A stretch of 64,000 nt of DNA from Vibrio fluminensis (GTDB lineage: Bacteria > Pseudomonadota > Gammaproteobacteria > Enterobacterales > Vibrionaceae): the NCBI RefSeq assembly GCF_015278125.1, contig NZ_JADILO010000036.1:1-64000 (forward strand), written 5' to 3'. The position numbers and the translations under genes are program-made. Shown piece after piece: positions 8,000-16,362 of the stretch. Below the pieces are notes generated by a model that made no database searches, was not told where the DNA came from, and was given only the letters and a program-made list of their open reading frames with translations. The first letter of the stretch is position 1, and each line of letters begins with the position of its first letter.

Positions 8000-8027
8000 A
8001 AAAGCCCAACTTTTCAGTTGGGCTTTT
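8000..8027. terminator. Bidirectional terminator
   Basis: AAAAGCCCAAC (8000-8010), a 6-base loop and GTTGGGCTTTT (8017-8027) form a perfect 11-bp stem with A and T tails, so it works in both directions. It lies between the 47-codon gene and the convergent membrane-protein gene. Confidence 0.92.
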
Positions 8028-8054
8028 CTAATCATTATCGCTACTTAAGCGGAA

Positions 8055-8312
8055 TTACTTGAGTAATAGTTGGGTCAAGCGTTTCCCGATACGAAAGAAA
8101 CTATAAAACACTGCCACCATCAAACCAATCGACAATGCATAGGCTAAATAACTCGGTACACCTAACCCCCAAGCGAAGGTAAATGCAAGTCCCTGCAACG
8201 CTTCGTTTGGCCAATACATCACTGGAACATGGGTTCCCGATGCAAATAAAAATAGAAACGCCGCAAAGCCCGTTAAGGCTACGATTGTCCCTGCAACATT
8301 TGCTCTATTCAT
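8055..8312 (-). CDS. Small membrane protein of unknown function, 85 aa
   Basis: Two hydrophobic segments are visible, about residues 7-26 and 53-72, separated by a loop with VPVMYWPNEALQG; the C-terminus is basic (RIGKRLTQLLLK), which would place it in the cytoplasm. It ends near a shared terminator and is divergent from the GGDEF gene. I do not recognise a family and no function can be assigned. Confidence 0.6.
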   Translation of the reverse strand: MNRANVAGTIVALTGFAAFLFLFASGTHVPVMYWPNEALQGLAFTFAWGLGVPSYLAYALSIGLMVAVFYSFFRIGKRLTQLLLK

Positions 8313-8713
8313 GTAACAAAATACTACAAAGTGAAAAAAAGAATTGTATTCCTAAGCCAGTTTTTCCGCTAGAAAAACTTACTTAAATGCATCTAACTGC
8401 ACACAATATCGCCTACCATTTGGGCCTTCAGATCTTAACTAACCTTGGGCAGTAGAGTAAAAAACCAAAGTTAACCACACTAAAGCTCAATTCGAAGCTG
8501 ATTTCATCTGAGTTATTGAAGCACGTTATGCATGCATCACAACTCTGTTCCTTCAATCACGTTCTTTTGTCAGATATTTCGTTCACGAAAAGCGACGATT
8601 CTTTCGGTACAATGATACAACTATTATTAATCCAGATATTCAACAATGATACAATTCAACTGGTTGCATTATGTTATAGTCACTTTAGCTTTGCTGCCTC
8701 TTAGGTATTTACG
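8313..8713 (+). promoter_or_regulatory. Divergent intergenic region with a 12-bp direct repeat and a candidate promoter
   Basis: ACAATGATACAA occurs twice, at 8609-8620 and 8643-8654, with starts 34 bases apart. Just downstream is an extended -10 candidate, TG-T-TATAGT (8672-8680), 34 bases before the GGDEF start. The repeat position fits an activator or repressor site for that gene. The rest of the region shows nothing recognisable. Confidence 0.4.
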
Positions 8714-9538
8714 ATGAGAACTCTTTTTAGCGATAGCCAATTTACTCACGGCCTTGTTAGCCATGCTGTTAAATTTTCAATTGTGCCTATTGTTGCTTTA
8801 GTACCCGTTTTCGCATTTCATATAGAACTCGAATCTATATATGACTATGTATTAGAAATCACTCGTCTATACTGCGTGATAATTATGGCGTCACTGACTG
8901 AAAGTATCGCCAACTCAAAAGTCATTCGCTTTGGGCTTATCCTTGCCATTTTTAACGGGACCTATGATGCAGCAACCGAAATAATATTTTTAGAGCAACT
9001 CGTGAGTAACCGCTTCCCTTTTGCTGACGCACTACTGGACGAGGCACTCTTAATTGCCGCTTATGCATGTATAATTAAAGGCTTATACAACCACCTAAGC
9101 CAAGTTAATAAGTTATCGCTAACCGATAACTTAACTAAGTGTTATACGCGTTCTGCATTGAAGGTCATTCCAAAATCAAGCTATCAACTTTTTTATTTCG
9201 ATCTCGACAAATTCAAAGCAATCAACGACACCAAAGGACACAATATTGGTGATCGAGTTTTAACTGTATTTGCCAGAAGATTAATACGCTGCTGCGATAA
9301 CATTGGCTATGCCTTACGAGTGGGCGGTGATGAATTCATTGCTATTGTTGATCTAGATAAAGCCGAAAGTTTTATCAATCACTTTACCAAAGCCTGTCAA
9401 GTTGAGGAAATCCAATTCAGCTATGGCACATCACTTTGTGAAGACAATAATTTTGAGCTCGCCATCAAAGAAGCGGATGAAAACCTGTACGAGATGAAAC
9501 AATTTAAAGCAATAAAAGAACCCTATGGTTTTCTATAA
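8714..9538 (+). CDS. Membrane-bound diguanylate cyclase (GGDEF)
   Basis: Probable c-di-GMP synthase of 274 aa. The N-terminal 125 residues are hydrophobic with several likely membrane segments (about 21-36, 50-62, 72-84 and 108-124) and match no sensor domain I recognise. The GGDEF domain (about 134-270) has the opening LTDNLTKCYTR, the metal and nucleotide motif FDLDKFKAINDTKGHNIGD (162-180) and an intact GGDEF at 204-208. The RxxD inhibitory site normally five residues before GGDEF is missing (the position reads DNIG), so product inhibition through it is unlikely. It is a single gene. C-di-GMP generally favours attachment, which fits the tad and adhesin genes nearby, but no direct link is shown. 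Confidence 0.9.
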   Translation: MRTLFSDSQFTHGLVSHAVKFSIVPIVALVPVFAFHIELESIYDYVLEITRLYCVIIMASLTESIANSKVIRFGLILAIFNGTYDAATEIIFLEQLVSNRFPFADALLDEALLIAAYACIIKGLYNHLSQVNKLSLTDNLTKCYTRSALKVIPKSSYQLFYFDLDKFKAINDTKGHNIGDRVLTVFARRLIRCCDNIGYALRVGGDEFIAIVDLDKAESFINHFTKACQVEEIQFSYGTSLCEDNNFELAIKEADENLYEMKQFKAIKEPYGFL

Positions 9539-9866
9539 CCGTGTCTTACTCTTACCTCAAATAAACACAATAACGCCAAGCTTGGGTTACTTACCCTGTA
9601 ATGTTGTATAGCTACTCAAAGAAAGTAGCTATACTCACAGCCCCTATCCAATTAGGCAAATGTTCATCATTTTGCGTAGACATTGATAAACGGCGAATTG
9701 TTATCCATCCCGTGCTAAATTTCTGCTGCACAATTTTCACTCTGAGAATCTAGATTAAGTATTGGCTTTATTTGCTCGGCTTGACCCAGTAAAATAGCGG
9801 AAGGTATTACTCAAGATGCTCATCCGAGCGACTTGCATTAAAAAAGACTACTTTATCGGATACAAG
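9539..9866 (+). other. Intergenic region with an 11-bp stem-loop
   Basis: GTATAGCTACT (9606-9616), a 7-base loop and AGTAGCTATAC (9624-9634) form a perfect hairpin after the GGDEF gene. It lacks a T run, so it is either a weak terminator or an operator. The remainder shows nothing clear. Confidence 0.45.
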
Positions 9867-10388
9867 ATGGCAAAACTAACACTTCAAGAGCAAATGCTTA
9901 AAGCTGGCTTAGTTAATGAAAAAAAACTAAAGAAAGCCAAGAAAGGGTCAAAAAAATCTCGCGTTCAGGCTCGTGAAGTCAAAGCAGCTGTAGAAGAAAA
10001 CAAACGCCTTCAGCAAGAGCGCGATAAGGAACTGAGCACTCAACTAAATGAGCAACGCCTAAGCAAAGAGATTCAATTTCAAATCAAACAGTTGATTGAA
10101 ATGAACAAAATTGATTTGGGTGATGGTGATATTAAGTACAACTTCACTGATGGAACACTTGTTAAAGCGATTTATGTTGAGCAAATCGTACGTGACCAAT
10201 TAGCCAAAGGCATCTTAGCCATTGCGCGCTCTGGCGAGAGTTATCTCGTTATCCCTAGTGCTGTCGCGAACAAAATTACACAACGCGATGAAAACGCTAT
10301 TATCGATCAGAAAGACAAGCAAGCAGATATCGTTGATGAAGACGATCCATACGCAGATTTTGTCGTTCCTGATGACCTCATGTGGTAA
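9867..10388 (+). CDS. yaiL: DUF2058 (YaiL-like) nucleoprotein/polysome-associated family protein
   Basis: The 173-aa product matches E. coli YaiL from end to end: the start MAKLTLQEQMLKAGL, the basic coiled segment KKSRVQAREVKAAVEENKR, NFTDG, and the acidic C-terminus DEDDPYADFVVPDDLMW. The frame extends 17 codons upstream to 9816, but the family begins at the ATG at 9867. E. coli YaiL has been named as a nucleoprotein or polysome-associated protein; its molecular role is unclear. The protein is soluble and highly charged. It is followed by a strong terminator and converges on the helicase gene. Confidence 0.92.
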   Translation: MAKLTLQEQMLKAGLVNEKKLKKAKKGSKKSRVQAREVKAAVEENKRLQQERDKELSTQLNEQRLSKEIQFQIKQLIEMNKIDLGDGDIKYNFTDGTLVKAIYVEQIVRDQLAKGILAIARSGESYLVIPSAVANKITQRDENAIIDQKDKQADIVDEDDPYADFVVPDDLMW

Positions 10389-10410
10389 CCATTGCTTTAC
10401 CGCATAATAA

Positions 10411-10443
10411 AAGAGCGAAGCTTAAACTACTTCGCTCTTTTTT
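10411..10443. terminator. Rho-independent terminator (bidirectional)
   Basis: AAGAGCGAAG (10411-10420), a 9-base loop and CTTCGCTCTT (10430-10439), followed by T residues. It sits between the convergent yaiL and helicase genes. Confidence 0.9.
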
Positions 10444-10463
10444 ATTAATTTCTACTATTTGGG

Positions 10464-11747
10464 TTACTTACCGTTTTTCGCTTTAATCATACGGTACAAA
10501 CGGCTGCGACGCTCCGCGTCACCTTGGTTTGAATCACTTGGGTTATTCATTCGTGAGCGGCGGTTTTTAAACGCTGGTTTTGAATGCATTTTATCTAACA
10601 GCGCATCACGGTTTTTCGGTTCATAACCTTCTAGCTCTTTACGATAAATACGCTGACCAATCAATGACTCAACCTGCTGCAACGTCAACTCTTCTTCGCG
10701 GTTAACAAATGAAACTGCGTGGCCTTTTTGCCCCGCACGACCAGTACGACCAATGCGGTGAACGTAATCTTCTGCAAGGAATGGCATGTCAAAGTTTACG
10801 ACATGAGGTAGGTTTTGAATATCTAGACCACGTGCCGCTACATCTGTCGCAATCATCACACGAGCTTTGCCTTGCTTGAATTCATCTAGCGCGCGACGGC
10901 GTGCACTTTGCGCTTTGTCACCGTGACATAACACTGCTTTGATGCCATCTAATTTAAGCTCTTTGAGTAACTCGTTCGCGGTCTCTTTATAGTTCACAAA
11001 AACCAACACTTGTTGCCAGTTTTTACGACCAATCAGTTCAGAAAGCAGCTCACGTTTACGCTCTTGCTCTACTGGGTATACCACGTGCGCAATAGTATCG
11101 GCAGTCACATTCTCACGTGAGATAGCGATACGTTTAGGTTGACGAAGAATCTTGCCCGCCAATGTATTCATTTGCGCAGAGAAGGTCGCAGAGAAAAGCA
11201 TTGTTTGTGGTTTAGTTGTTACACCTGACATGATCTTTTCAATCGCAGCAATGAAGCCCATATCAAGCATACGGTCTGCTTCATCAAAGACTAAAAACTC
11301 AAGATTCGCGAGCGAGACATTGTTCATTTCTAGGTGCTCAATCAAGCGACCTGGCGTTGCAACCAAGATATCGACACCAGCTTGAAGTGCTTTCTCTTGC
11401 GACGACATTTTCGCACCACCGTAAACTGCAACGGTTTGTAAATCGGTGTACTTGGTATAATCCTGAATATTCTGCGCAATTTGAGCTGCCAGTTCGCGAG
11501 TCGGAGCCAAAATCACCGCACGAGTTTGGTGGCGATTCGAACTTTTAGGCTTGTCCAAAATATTTTGTACAATCGGCAGTGCGAAGGCAGCAGTTTTACC
11601 TGTACCTGTTTGAGCATTCGCGAGAATGTCATGACCACGACGAGCCAGCGGAATCGCTTTTTGCTGAATAGGGGTTAATTTCTCGTAACCGCATTCTGTT
11701 AATGCCTTAACGACTTCTGGTGAAAAATTTTGTGATGCAAATGACAT
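10464..11747 (-). CDS. rhlE: DEAD-box ATP-dependent RNA helicase, RhlE-like
   Basis: The 427-aa protein has the full DEAD-box helicase core: Q motif (GYEKLTPIQQ), Walker A AQTGTGKT (45-52), PTREL, TPGR, DEAD (155-158), SAT, then the second RecA domain with ARGLDIQNLPHVVNFD and HRIGRTGRAG. The short basic C-terminal tail (about 370-427) fits the RhlE/SrmB-type group; the opening MSFASQNFSPEVVKAL is RhlE-like. Such enzymes remodel RNA in ribosome assembly and decay. Monocistronic. Choice of RhlE over other DEAD-box paralogues is by similarity only. Confidence 0.9.
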   Translation of the reverse strand: MSFASQNFSPEVVKALTECGYEKLTPIQQKAIPLARRGHDILANAQTGTGKTAAFALPIVQNILDKPKSSNRHQTRAVILAPTRELAAQIAQNIQDYTKYTDLQTVAVYGGAKMSSQEKALQAGVDILVATPGRLIEHLEMNNVSLANLEFLVFDEADRMLDMGFIAAIEKIMSGVTTKPQTMLFSATFSAQMNTLAGKILRQPKRIAISRENVTADTIAHVVYPVEQERKRELLSELIGRKNWQQVLVFVNYKETANELLKELKLDGIKAVLCHGDKAQSARRRALDEFKQGKARVMIATDVAARGLDIQNLPHVVNFDMPFLAEDYVHRIGRTGRAGQKGHAVSFVNREEELTLQQVESLIGQRIYRKELEGYEPKNRDALLDKMHSKPAFKNRRSRMNNPSDSNQGDAERRSRLYRMIKAKNGK

Positions 11748-11888
11748 TACTTGTTCCTAAAAACGACCGGGGAATGCAAAAACTTGGCATTACCAAAAAC
11801 TTGACCGGTGATTATAGTTCAAGATGACTAATGATGGGACTAATTTTATCGATCTATAGCAACAAGCCGCTGACTAAAACGAATGTAT

Positions 11889-11919
11889 ATACCCAAGTCA
11901 CCTCAAGGCACTTGGGTAT
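11889..11919. repeat. Minimal derivative of the palindrome-ended intergenic repeat
   Basis: atacccaagt ... acttgggtat encloses only about 11 bases. The arms match the termini of the 148- and 267-bp elements with a single T-to-C change, and the inner cttgaggt word (minus strand) matches the right end of the long copy (cttgaggttacttgag). It lies between the helicase promoter and the end of the tad operon and may have been retained as a hairpin. Confidence 0.6.
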
Positions 11920-11949
11920 CAGTGGCTTGTCGAACTGCATTATGCAAAT

Positions 11950-12567
11950 TCAAAGACCTTTGATTTCCACACGACGGTTCAGTTGTCGACCTTCACTAGT
12001 GGCATTGCTCGCAACTGGTTGTGTTTCACCAAAGCTAACAGATTCAATAATCGTATCATTCACTTGGTTATCTTTGATAAAACTCTCAACTGACAGCGCT
12101 CGCTTCATCCCCAATGTGAAGTTATAGGCGTCACTACCAATCGAGTCAGTATGCCCTTCCAACAAGATTTTGTTGCCCGTACTGCGAATTTTTTCCAGCA
12201 TTGCGTTAAGCACGGTGACAGAAGCCGGAGTTAACGATGAACGGTTAAACTTAAAATACACTCGTCCATTCATTTCACTCTTATCGCCTTGCGAAATAAA
12301 ATATTCAGCGCAATCTTTCGTAATTCCAATCCCACTCATTTCAGAGATTAGCAATTCTTCTGTCGGTAAATCACCTTCTGTTTGGATACGCACCATCCCT
12401 GACTGCAATAATGAAACACGCTGCGAGGCTTGAACTGAAATTTGGTTCTTAACGCTAAAATCAGACTTGCCACAAACGCTAATTAAATCATCATCCGCAA
12501 TACTATTCATGGACGTAAATAACGATATAACGCCCAATGCGATGGTATTTTTCAATATAATATTCAT
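11950..12567 (-). CDS. OmpA-family peptidoglycan-associated protein, last gene of the tad locus
   Basis: Exported protein of 205 aa with an N-terminal signal peptide (about 1-24). The C-terminal OmpA domain (about 98-203) has VYFKFNRSSLTP, LEGHTDSIGSDAYN and SFGETQPVASN...GRQLNRRVEI, the peptidoglycan-binding signature. It starts 14 bases after tadG in minus-strand order, so it is very probably cotranscribed. OmpA-like genes at the end of tad loci are known in Vibrio and relatives and may anchor the secretion machine to the cell wall. The N-terminal half matches nothing I know. Confidence 0.88.
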   Translation of the reverse strand: MNIILKNTIALGVISLFTSMNSIADDDLISVCGKSDFSVKNQISVQASQRVSLLQSGMVRIQTEGDLPTEELLISEMSGIGITKDCAEYFISQGDKSEMNGRVYFKFNRSSLTPASVTVLNAMLEKIRSTGNKILLEGHTDSIGSDAYNFTLGMKRALSVESFIKDNQVNDTIIESVSFGETQPVASNATSEGRQLNRRVEIKGL

Positions 12568-12580
12568 AAATCATCCATAT

Positions 12581-13990
12581 TTATTTTAAATGACCGATTT
12601 CTTCATTCAAGATAGAGAACAAATATTCTTGTAACTCTTCTGTACTATCAGCTTTATATGTAGTGTCCGAGCAAGCGTCCAAACCATCGTTAGTTATACC
12701 TTCCTTATAATCAAAAGCCACTAAATAGAATGACAACTCAACCTCTTCCCCATCAACCTGAATTTGTTTCATTTCTTCCTTCATTTTCAAACATAGCTCT
12801 CGGGTTGCCATTAACTCCTCAGCAATTTGTTGGTAATGATGCTTAGGCCCGTCAGTATCAGTTAAGTTTTTATTTACTTCACCTGGCAATGGGCCTTTCT
12901 CGTCCTCATCAACACCGTCAGAAATAATGATTATTACTCTTCTTTTATTTTCGCCTTTTTTGGCCAGCTTAAAGCCCTCTATTACACCTTGAAACGAAGC
13001 CGTACCTGATGCAGGGAGGAAGTTTGATAAATTACTGATTAAATGCTCATCTTGACCTAACTCAGCCGTCAATTCGAGGTTGAAGAAATTCGAACCGTGG
13101 TAATTACCGATATTAAATTCACCTGCAGGATCAGCATCATAATCAACCATAAGCGCTTGCTGTCGAGACGCATCAAAATCGACTCTTCGATTAAAGATGA
13201 CTTGCCCGTCACTATCTAACTCTTTTTCAAAGACTGAATGCTCGATTCTTTGCGTACAACTTTCGCCCGGATCTGTTGAACTACATAGGCCGGATGATGA
13301 TTTTCGATAGGTATTGCTATCATAAGGCACTATACCAATCGTGAAATTTTTGTGCGCTAGATTATCATTATGCTCGTCAAGCTCTTTCGCAATCGTTTTT
13401 ATAATATTAATCAACTCTACGTACTTTTTACTGCCGCCAGATTTAGGCTTCTTCTGCATTGAACCCGAAAAATCAGCGACGAACATAATATCAAGAGGTT
13501 CTGCATCCAATCTCAGCGCCGTACTGCTTGCCCCAACAACCATGGTATCGTCAAACCCGGTTACGGCACCGTTGCCCTTAAACCAGGTTTCGTATTCCAA
13601 TGCCGCCGATAAATCATACTGATAATACGTACCTTCAGAAGAATCACATTTCGGGCCATCATCACACTTGCTTCTTTTGATCGTTAACTGTTGAAGATCG
13701 CCCGGGCCGTTGATTTCTTCATTTGGAAAATAAACTGAAATAAAGTCGGCTGCTATTTGGCGGTTAACACTACTACCATAATTCTCGGGGTCATCTTCAT
13801 TTTGAAGATTTGGGTCATCATGTGCCGAAATAGCTAATGCTGCAACTTCAAGTGCATCATTCATTCGCGCTTTTTGTTGCATAGCCCTTGCGCCTTCAGT
13901 CCCTAAATTAAAGACTCCCAACAATACAGGGACAACCATGACAAACATAATTGCAGCATGGCCTTTCTGGCGAGAAAAGTGAATTTTCAT
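12581..13990 (-). CDS. tadG: TadG-like pseudopilin-type protein with VWA domain
   Basis: The 469-aa protein begins with the TadE/F/G-like leader: basic N-terminus RQKGHAAIMFVMVVPVLLGVFN (residues 8-29), then a helical region with QKARMNDALEVAALAISAH (39-57). A von Willebrand A domain follows from about 166, with a complete MIDAS start DFSGS (173-177) and later VIIIISDGVDEDE. TadG proteins are needed for Flp-pilus biogenesis in several species and are exposed in the envelope. Tad-associated VWA proteins are common in Vibrio. It starts one base after the tadF stop. Function by family only. Confidence 0.87.
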   Translation of the reverse strand: MKIHFSRQKGHAAIMFVMVVPVLLGVFNLGTEGARAMQQKARMNDALEVAALAISAHDDPNLQNEDDPENYGSSVNRQIAADFISVYFPNEEINGPGDLQQLTIKRSKCDDGPKCDSSEGTYYQYDLSAALEYETWFKGNGAVTGFDDTMVVGASSTALRLDAEPLDIMFVADFSGSMQKKPKSGGSKKYVELINIIKTIAKELDEHNDNLAHKNFTIGIVPYDSNTYRKSSSGLCSSTDPGESCTQRIEHSVFEKELDSDGQVIFNRRVDFDASRQQALMVDYDADPAGEFNIGNYHGSNFFNLELTAELGQDEHLISNLSNFLPASGTASFQGVIEGFKLAKKGENKRRVIIIISDGVDEDEKGPLPGEVNKNLTDTDGPKHHYQQIAEELMATRELCLKMKEEMKQIQVDGEEVELSFYLVAFDYKEGITNDGLDACSDTTYKADSTEELQEYLFSILNEEIGHLK

Positions 13991-13991
13991 C

Positions 13992-14543
13992 TTACCTCCC
14001 TATCATCACTGCATCCGATTGAACTCGTCTAAATTCCCTCCCCAAAAGGTCACCTATCCAATTGTCGGTGTTATAACAAAAGGTGACACGATATAGGGAA
14101 GTTTGACGATTCCATGTCGTTACTTTTGATAAATTCTGGTAGGACAGTAACGACGAACCAACAGTACATGAAATACCACTGCCAGATTGCGAGAAAGAGG
14201 TCAACGTAGGGTTATTATCACTATCAAATGTCACTGACTCAAAAACATAACCAAAAGAGGCGCTGTCAAAGCTTCTAATAGTTCGTCCCAAAGATTGACT
14301 ACTAATATCGACCAATAAATCGACTTGTTCTTGGGTAATCGCGTAATCGTCTGAATAAAGCTGAGTTCTTTCTTTAAGGATATTAACCATAGAGAAAGAC
14401 AATCTATCTAACTTGCCTTTGAAGGATAATTTTGAAATAACATCGCCTGAAAAAACGAACAATAAACTAAATATCACGCCAACGATTGCGAATTCAATTG
14501 AGAAAATACCTTTTTGTTTAGAAGTTAAACTGATCACGCTCAT
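13992..14543 (-). CDS. tadF: TadF-like minor pseudopilin
   Basis: A 183-aa protein with the prepilin-like leader SKQKGIFSIEFAIVGVIFSLLFVFSG: Gly before a hydrophobic helix with Glu at +5 after the putative cleavage (G/IFSIE), the pseudopilin rule. The rest is a periplasmic domain with two Cys residues (in GISCTVG and VTFCYN). The start overlaps tadE by 26 bases, so translational coupling is likely. TadE/TadF pseudopilins are processed by the TadV/CpaA peptidase. Confidence 0.87.
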   Translation of the reverse strand: MSVISLTSKQKGIFSIEFAIVGVIFSLLFVFSGDVISKLSFKGKLDRLSFSMVNILKERTQLYSDDYAITQEQVDLLVDISSQSLGRTIRSFDSASFGYVFESVTFDSDNNPTLTSFSQSGSGISCTVGSSLLSYQNLSKVTTWNRQTSLYRVTFCYNTDNWIGDLLGREFRRVQSDAVMIGR

Positions 14544-15066
14544 ACTCCTGTATTACGATCACTTCACGCGAAAAGTACTGCTCAGAACTGAAAAAGTAAT
14601 TGAAAATTGGGCTGTAGCGATAATTGACCCTATAGATGGCGATGGAACTATCCTCAGCTGTACCACACTCGTTTTCTGTTTCTGAACCAGTTAACGCACA
14701 ATAGTCACTCGGCAGATCTTTAAGTGACTGCAAGTCATCGATATAGTTAATCGAAAAAGTGAACTTGTGTGGGTCGACGAGTTTAGCCCACAAAGAGTCA
14801 TTGTTTCTCAAAGCTTGACTAAAGCGTTCTTTATAGCTTCTAACGCAAACCGTTTCGTCCTGTTCGTTCTTTGTGCACTCAGTTGGTTGCTCATCTTCTA
14901 AACGGGCAATCCTTGACGCTTCACTCACCGCCATATCAGAAATAGCGGATACATAGGACATGTAACTCATTTCAACCCAAGCCATGCAAATCCACCAAAA
15001 CAGCATAAACCCCATGCCGAATTCAACGGTTACCACGCCCTTTATCTTTTGCTGAGACATTCTCAT
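14518..15066 (-). CDS. tadE: TadE-like minor pseudopilin
   Basis: A 182-aa protein beginning with a short basic leader and KIKGVVTVEFGMGFMLFWWICMAW: cleavage after Gly would leave VVTVEF, with Glu at +5 as in type IV pseudopilins. The periplasmic part holds several Cys residues (TECTKNE, VCVRSY, YCALTG, NECGTA) that could pair. The start codon overlaps the tadD stop (ATGA). Confidence 0.87.
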   Translation of the reverse strand: MRMSQQKIKGVVTVEFGMGFMLFWWICMAWVEMSYMSYVSAISDMAVSEASRIARLEDEQPTECTKNEQDETVCVRSYKERFSQALRNNDSLWAKLVDPHKFTFSINYIDDLQSLKDLPSDYCALTGSETENECGTAEDSSIAIYRVNYRYSPIFNYFFSSEQYFSREVIVIQEYERDQFNF

Positions 15067-16361
15067 AGTGATTCCTTGACCTCTTGATCACTTGATGGCT
15101 CTAAGACAATTTCGACTTCATTTTTCACGTCGTTAGCGGTAACAATGCCTTCTGACTCCTTCAGTTTGTCGATCGATTCAGTTTGCTTGTCAGATAATGG
15201 TGATGAGTCTAGAGAGCTTTCTACTACAAGTTCACTGTGATCTGATGCTAATTCCTGATCCTCTTCTACTATCAAATCGCTCGAACTTGTCGGTGTTTCC
15301 GCACTTATTTCACTCTCTGCTTCAAATTTAACGGCTTTATCTGGAATCTGTGACTCTGAAACAGTGGCTAGTTCTTTAGCAGACTCAACGACAGACGCTT
15401 GCTCATCAACAGACTCAACTTCAGAAATTAGGTCAGACTGTGTTATTTCAGAGCCCAGCGTACCCTGTGCAGAAACTAAGTCGGTGTTATTTAACGAGGA
15501 GTCTAGAGGTACAGATTGATGCGATATGTTCTCTGGAAATACATCTTCACTTGCTGCAACACTAACCTGACTCGCAGGCAAAGTCGCTTCGTTATTACTC
15601 ACTGGCTCAGACAGCAGAGGTTTTAGGGCCTCTTCCGCATGGTCACTATTGCGTAGTGCTTGATATATTTGGTTTTTCTGTTTAGTTGACAACCTCGGCC
15701 CCAATGCTTCCATAACGTAGTCTTTGTGGCCATTTTTCGCCATTATCAGCAATAAGTTTGAATGTATCTTTTCATCGTCAAGCTGATCGGCAGTCAGCGA
15801 AGATATTCGTTTCAAAGCTTGGGTGTCATCACCTTCGATCATATCAAGCAGAGCCAAATTATTTTTTACTTTTATATCATCATAAAAGTTCGCTCTCGCT
15901 TGCTCAAACATCTGACGCGATGTTTGCCATTGACCTTTATTCGCATAAATAATGCCAAGCAAGTTGTACACTTCACCATCGTCCGGATTTATTTTTCGTG
16001 CATCTTTTAGGATTCGCAATGCGCTTTGATTATCACCTAAGTCCAAATAGGCTTTAGCTGAAACAATTGCACTTTCAAAGCTGACGTTATCACGCTTTAG
16101 TATAGGTTCCATCACAAATAGAGCCGATTCTGGATCGAGAATATTCAAGTAAGAATTTGCGAGTTTTATTCGATACAATTCAGAATCATTACGCTTCAAC
16201 TCTTTTTTATAGAATTCAATTAGCTTTTCACTATTGTTCGTTGCTTTAAATATTTTTTCTTTGCTTTCTAGCTCACTAACATGGCTACTTTTATCTAAAC
16301 CACTAGTAGATTTACATCCACCAAGAAACAACAATCCAATAATCAATAAACTGTAACGCAT
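15063..16361 (-). CDS. tadD: TadD-like TPR lipoprotein with a long acidic C-terminal tail
   Basis: A 432-aa probable lipoprotein: the signal ends FLGGCKST, a lipobox with Cys near residue 16. The TPR region (about 40-235) has typical helices, for example AKAYLDLGDNQSALRILKDARKINPDDGEVYNLLGIIYANKG. From about residue 245 on, the sequence becomes Ser/Glu/Asp/Val-rich low complexity (SEPVSNNEATLPAS... EVKESL), nearly 190 residues that usual TadD proteins of about 250 aa do not have. I prefer ATG 16361 over the upstream TTG because the lipoprotein signal then begins properly. TadD proteins resemble pilotins and help secretin assembly. Confidence 0.87.
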   Translation of the reverse strand: MRYSLLIIGLLFLGGCKSTSGLDKSSHVSELESKEKIFKATNNSEKLIEFYKKELKRNDSELYRIKLANSYLNILDPESALFVMEPILKRDNVSFESAIVSAKAYLDLGDNQSALRILKDARKINPDDGEVYNLLGIIYANKGQWQTSRQMFEQARANFYDDIKVKNNLALLDMIEGDDTQALKRISSLTADQLDDEKIHSNLLLIMAKNGHKDYVMEALGPRLSTKQKNQIYQALRNSDHAEEALKPLLSEPVSNNEATLPASQVSVAASEDVFPENISHQSVPLDSSLNNTDLVSAQGTLGSEITQSDLISEVESVDEQASVVESAKELATVSESQIPDKAVKFEAESEISAETPTSSSDLIVEEDQELASDHSELVVESSLDSSPLSDKQTESIDKLKESEGIVTANDVKNEVEIVLEPSSDQEVKESL

Positions 16362-16362
16362 G

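Noticed and set aside
8516..8704. A 62-codon frame directly upstream of the GGDEF gene
   Set aside because: No ribosome site, no recognisable product, and it overlaps the direct repeats and promoter elements, so it is more likely noncoding.
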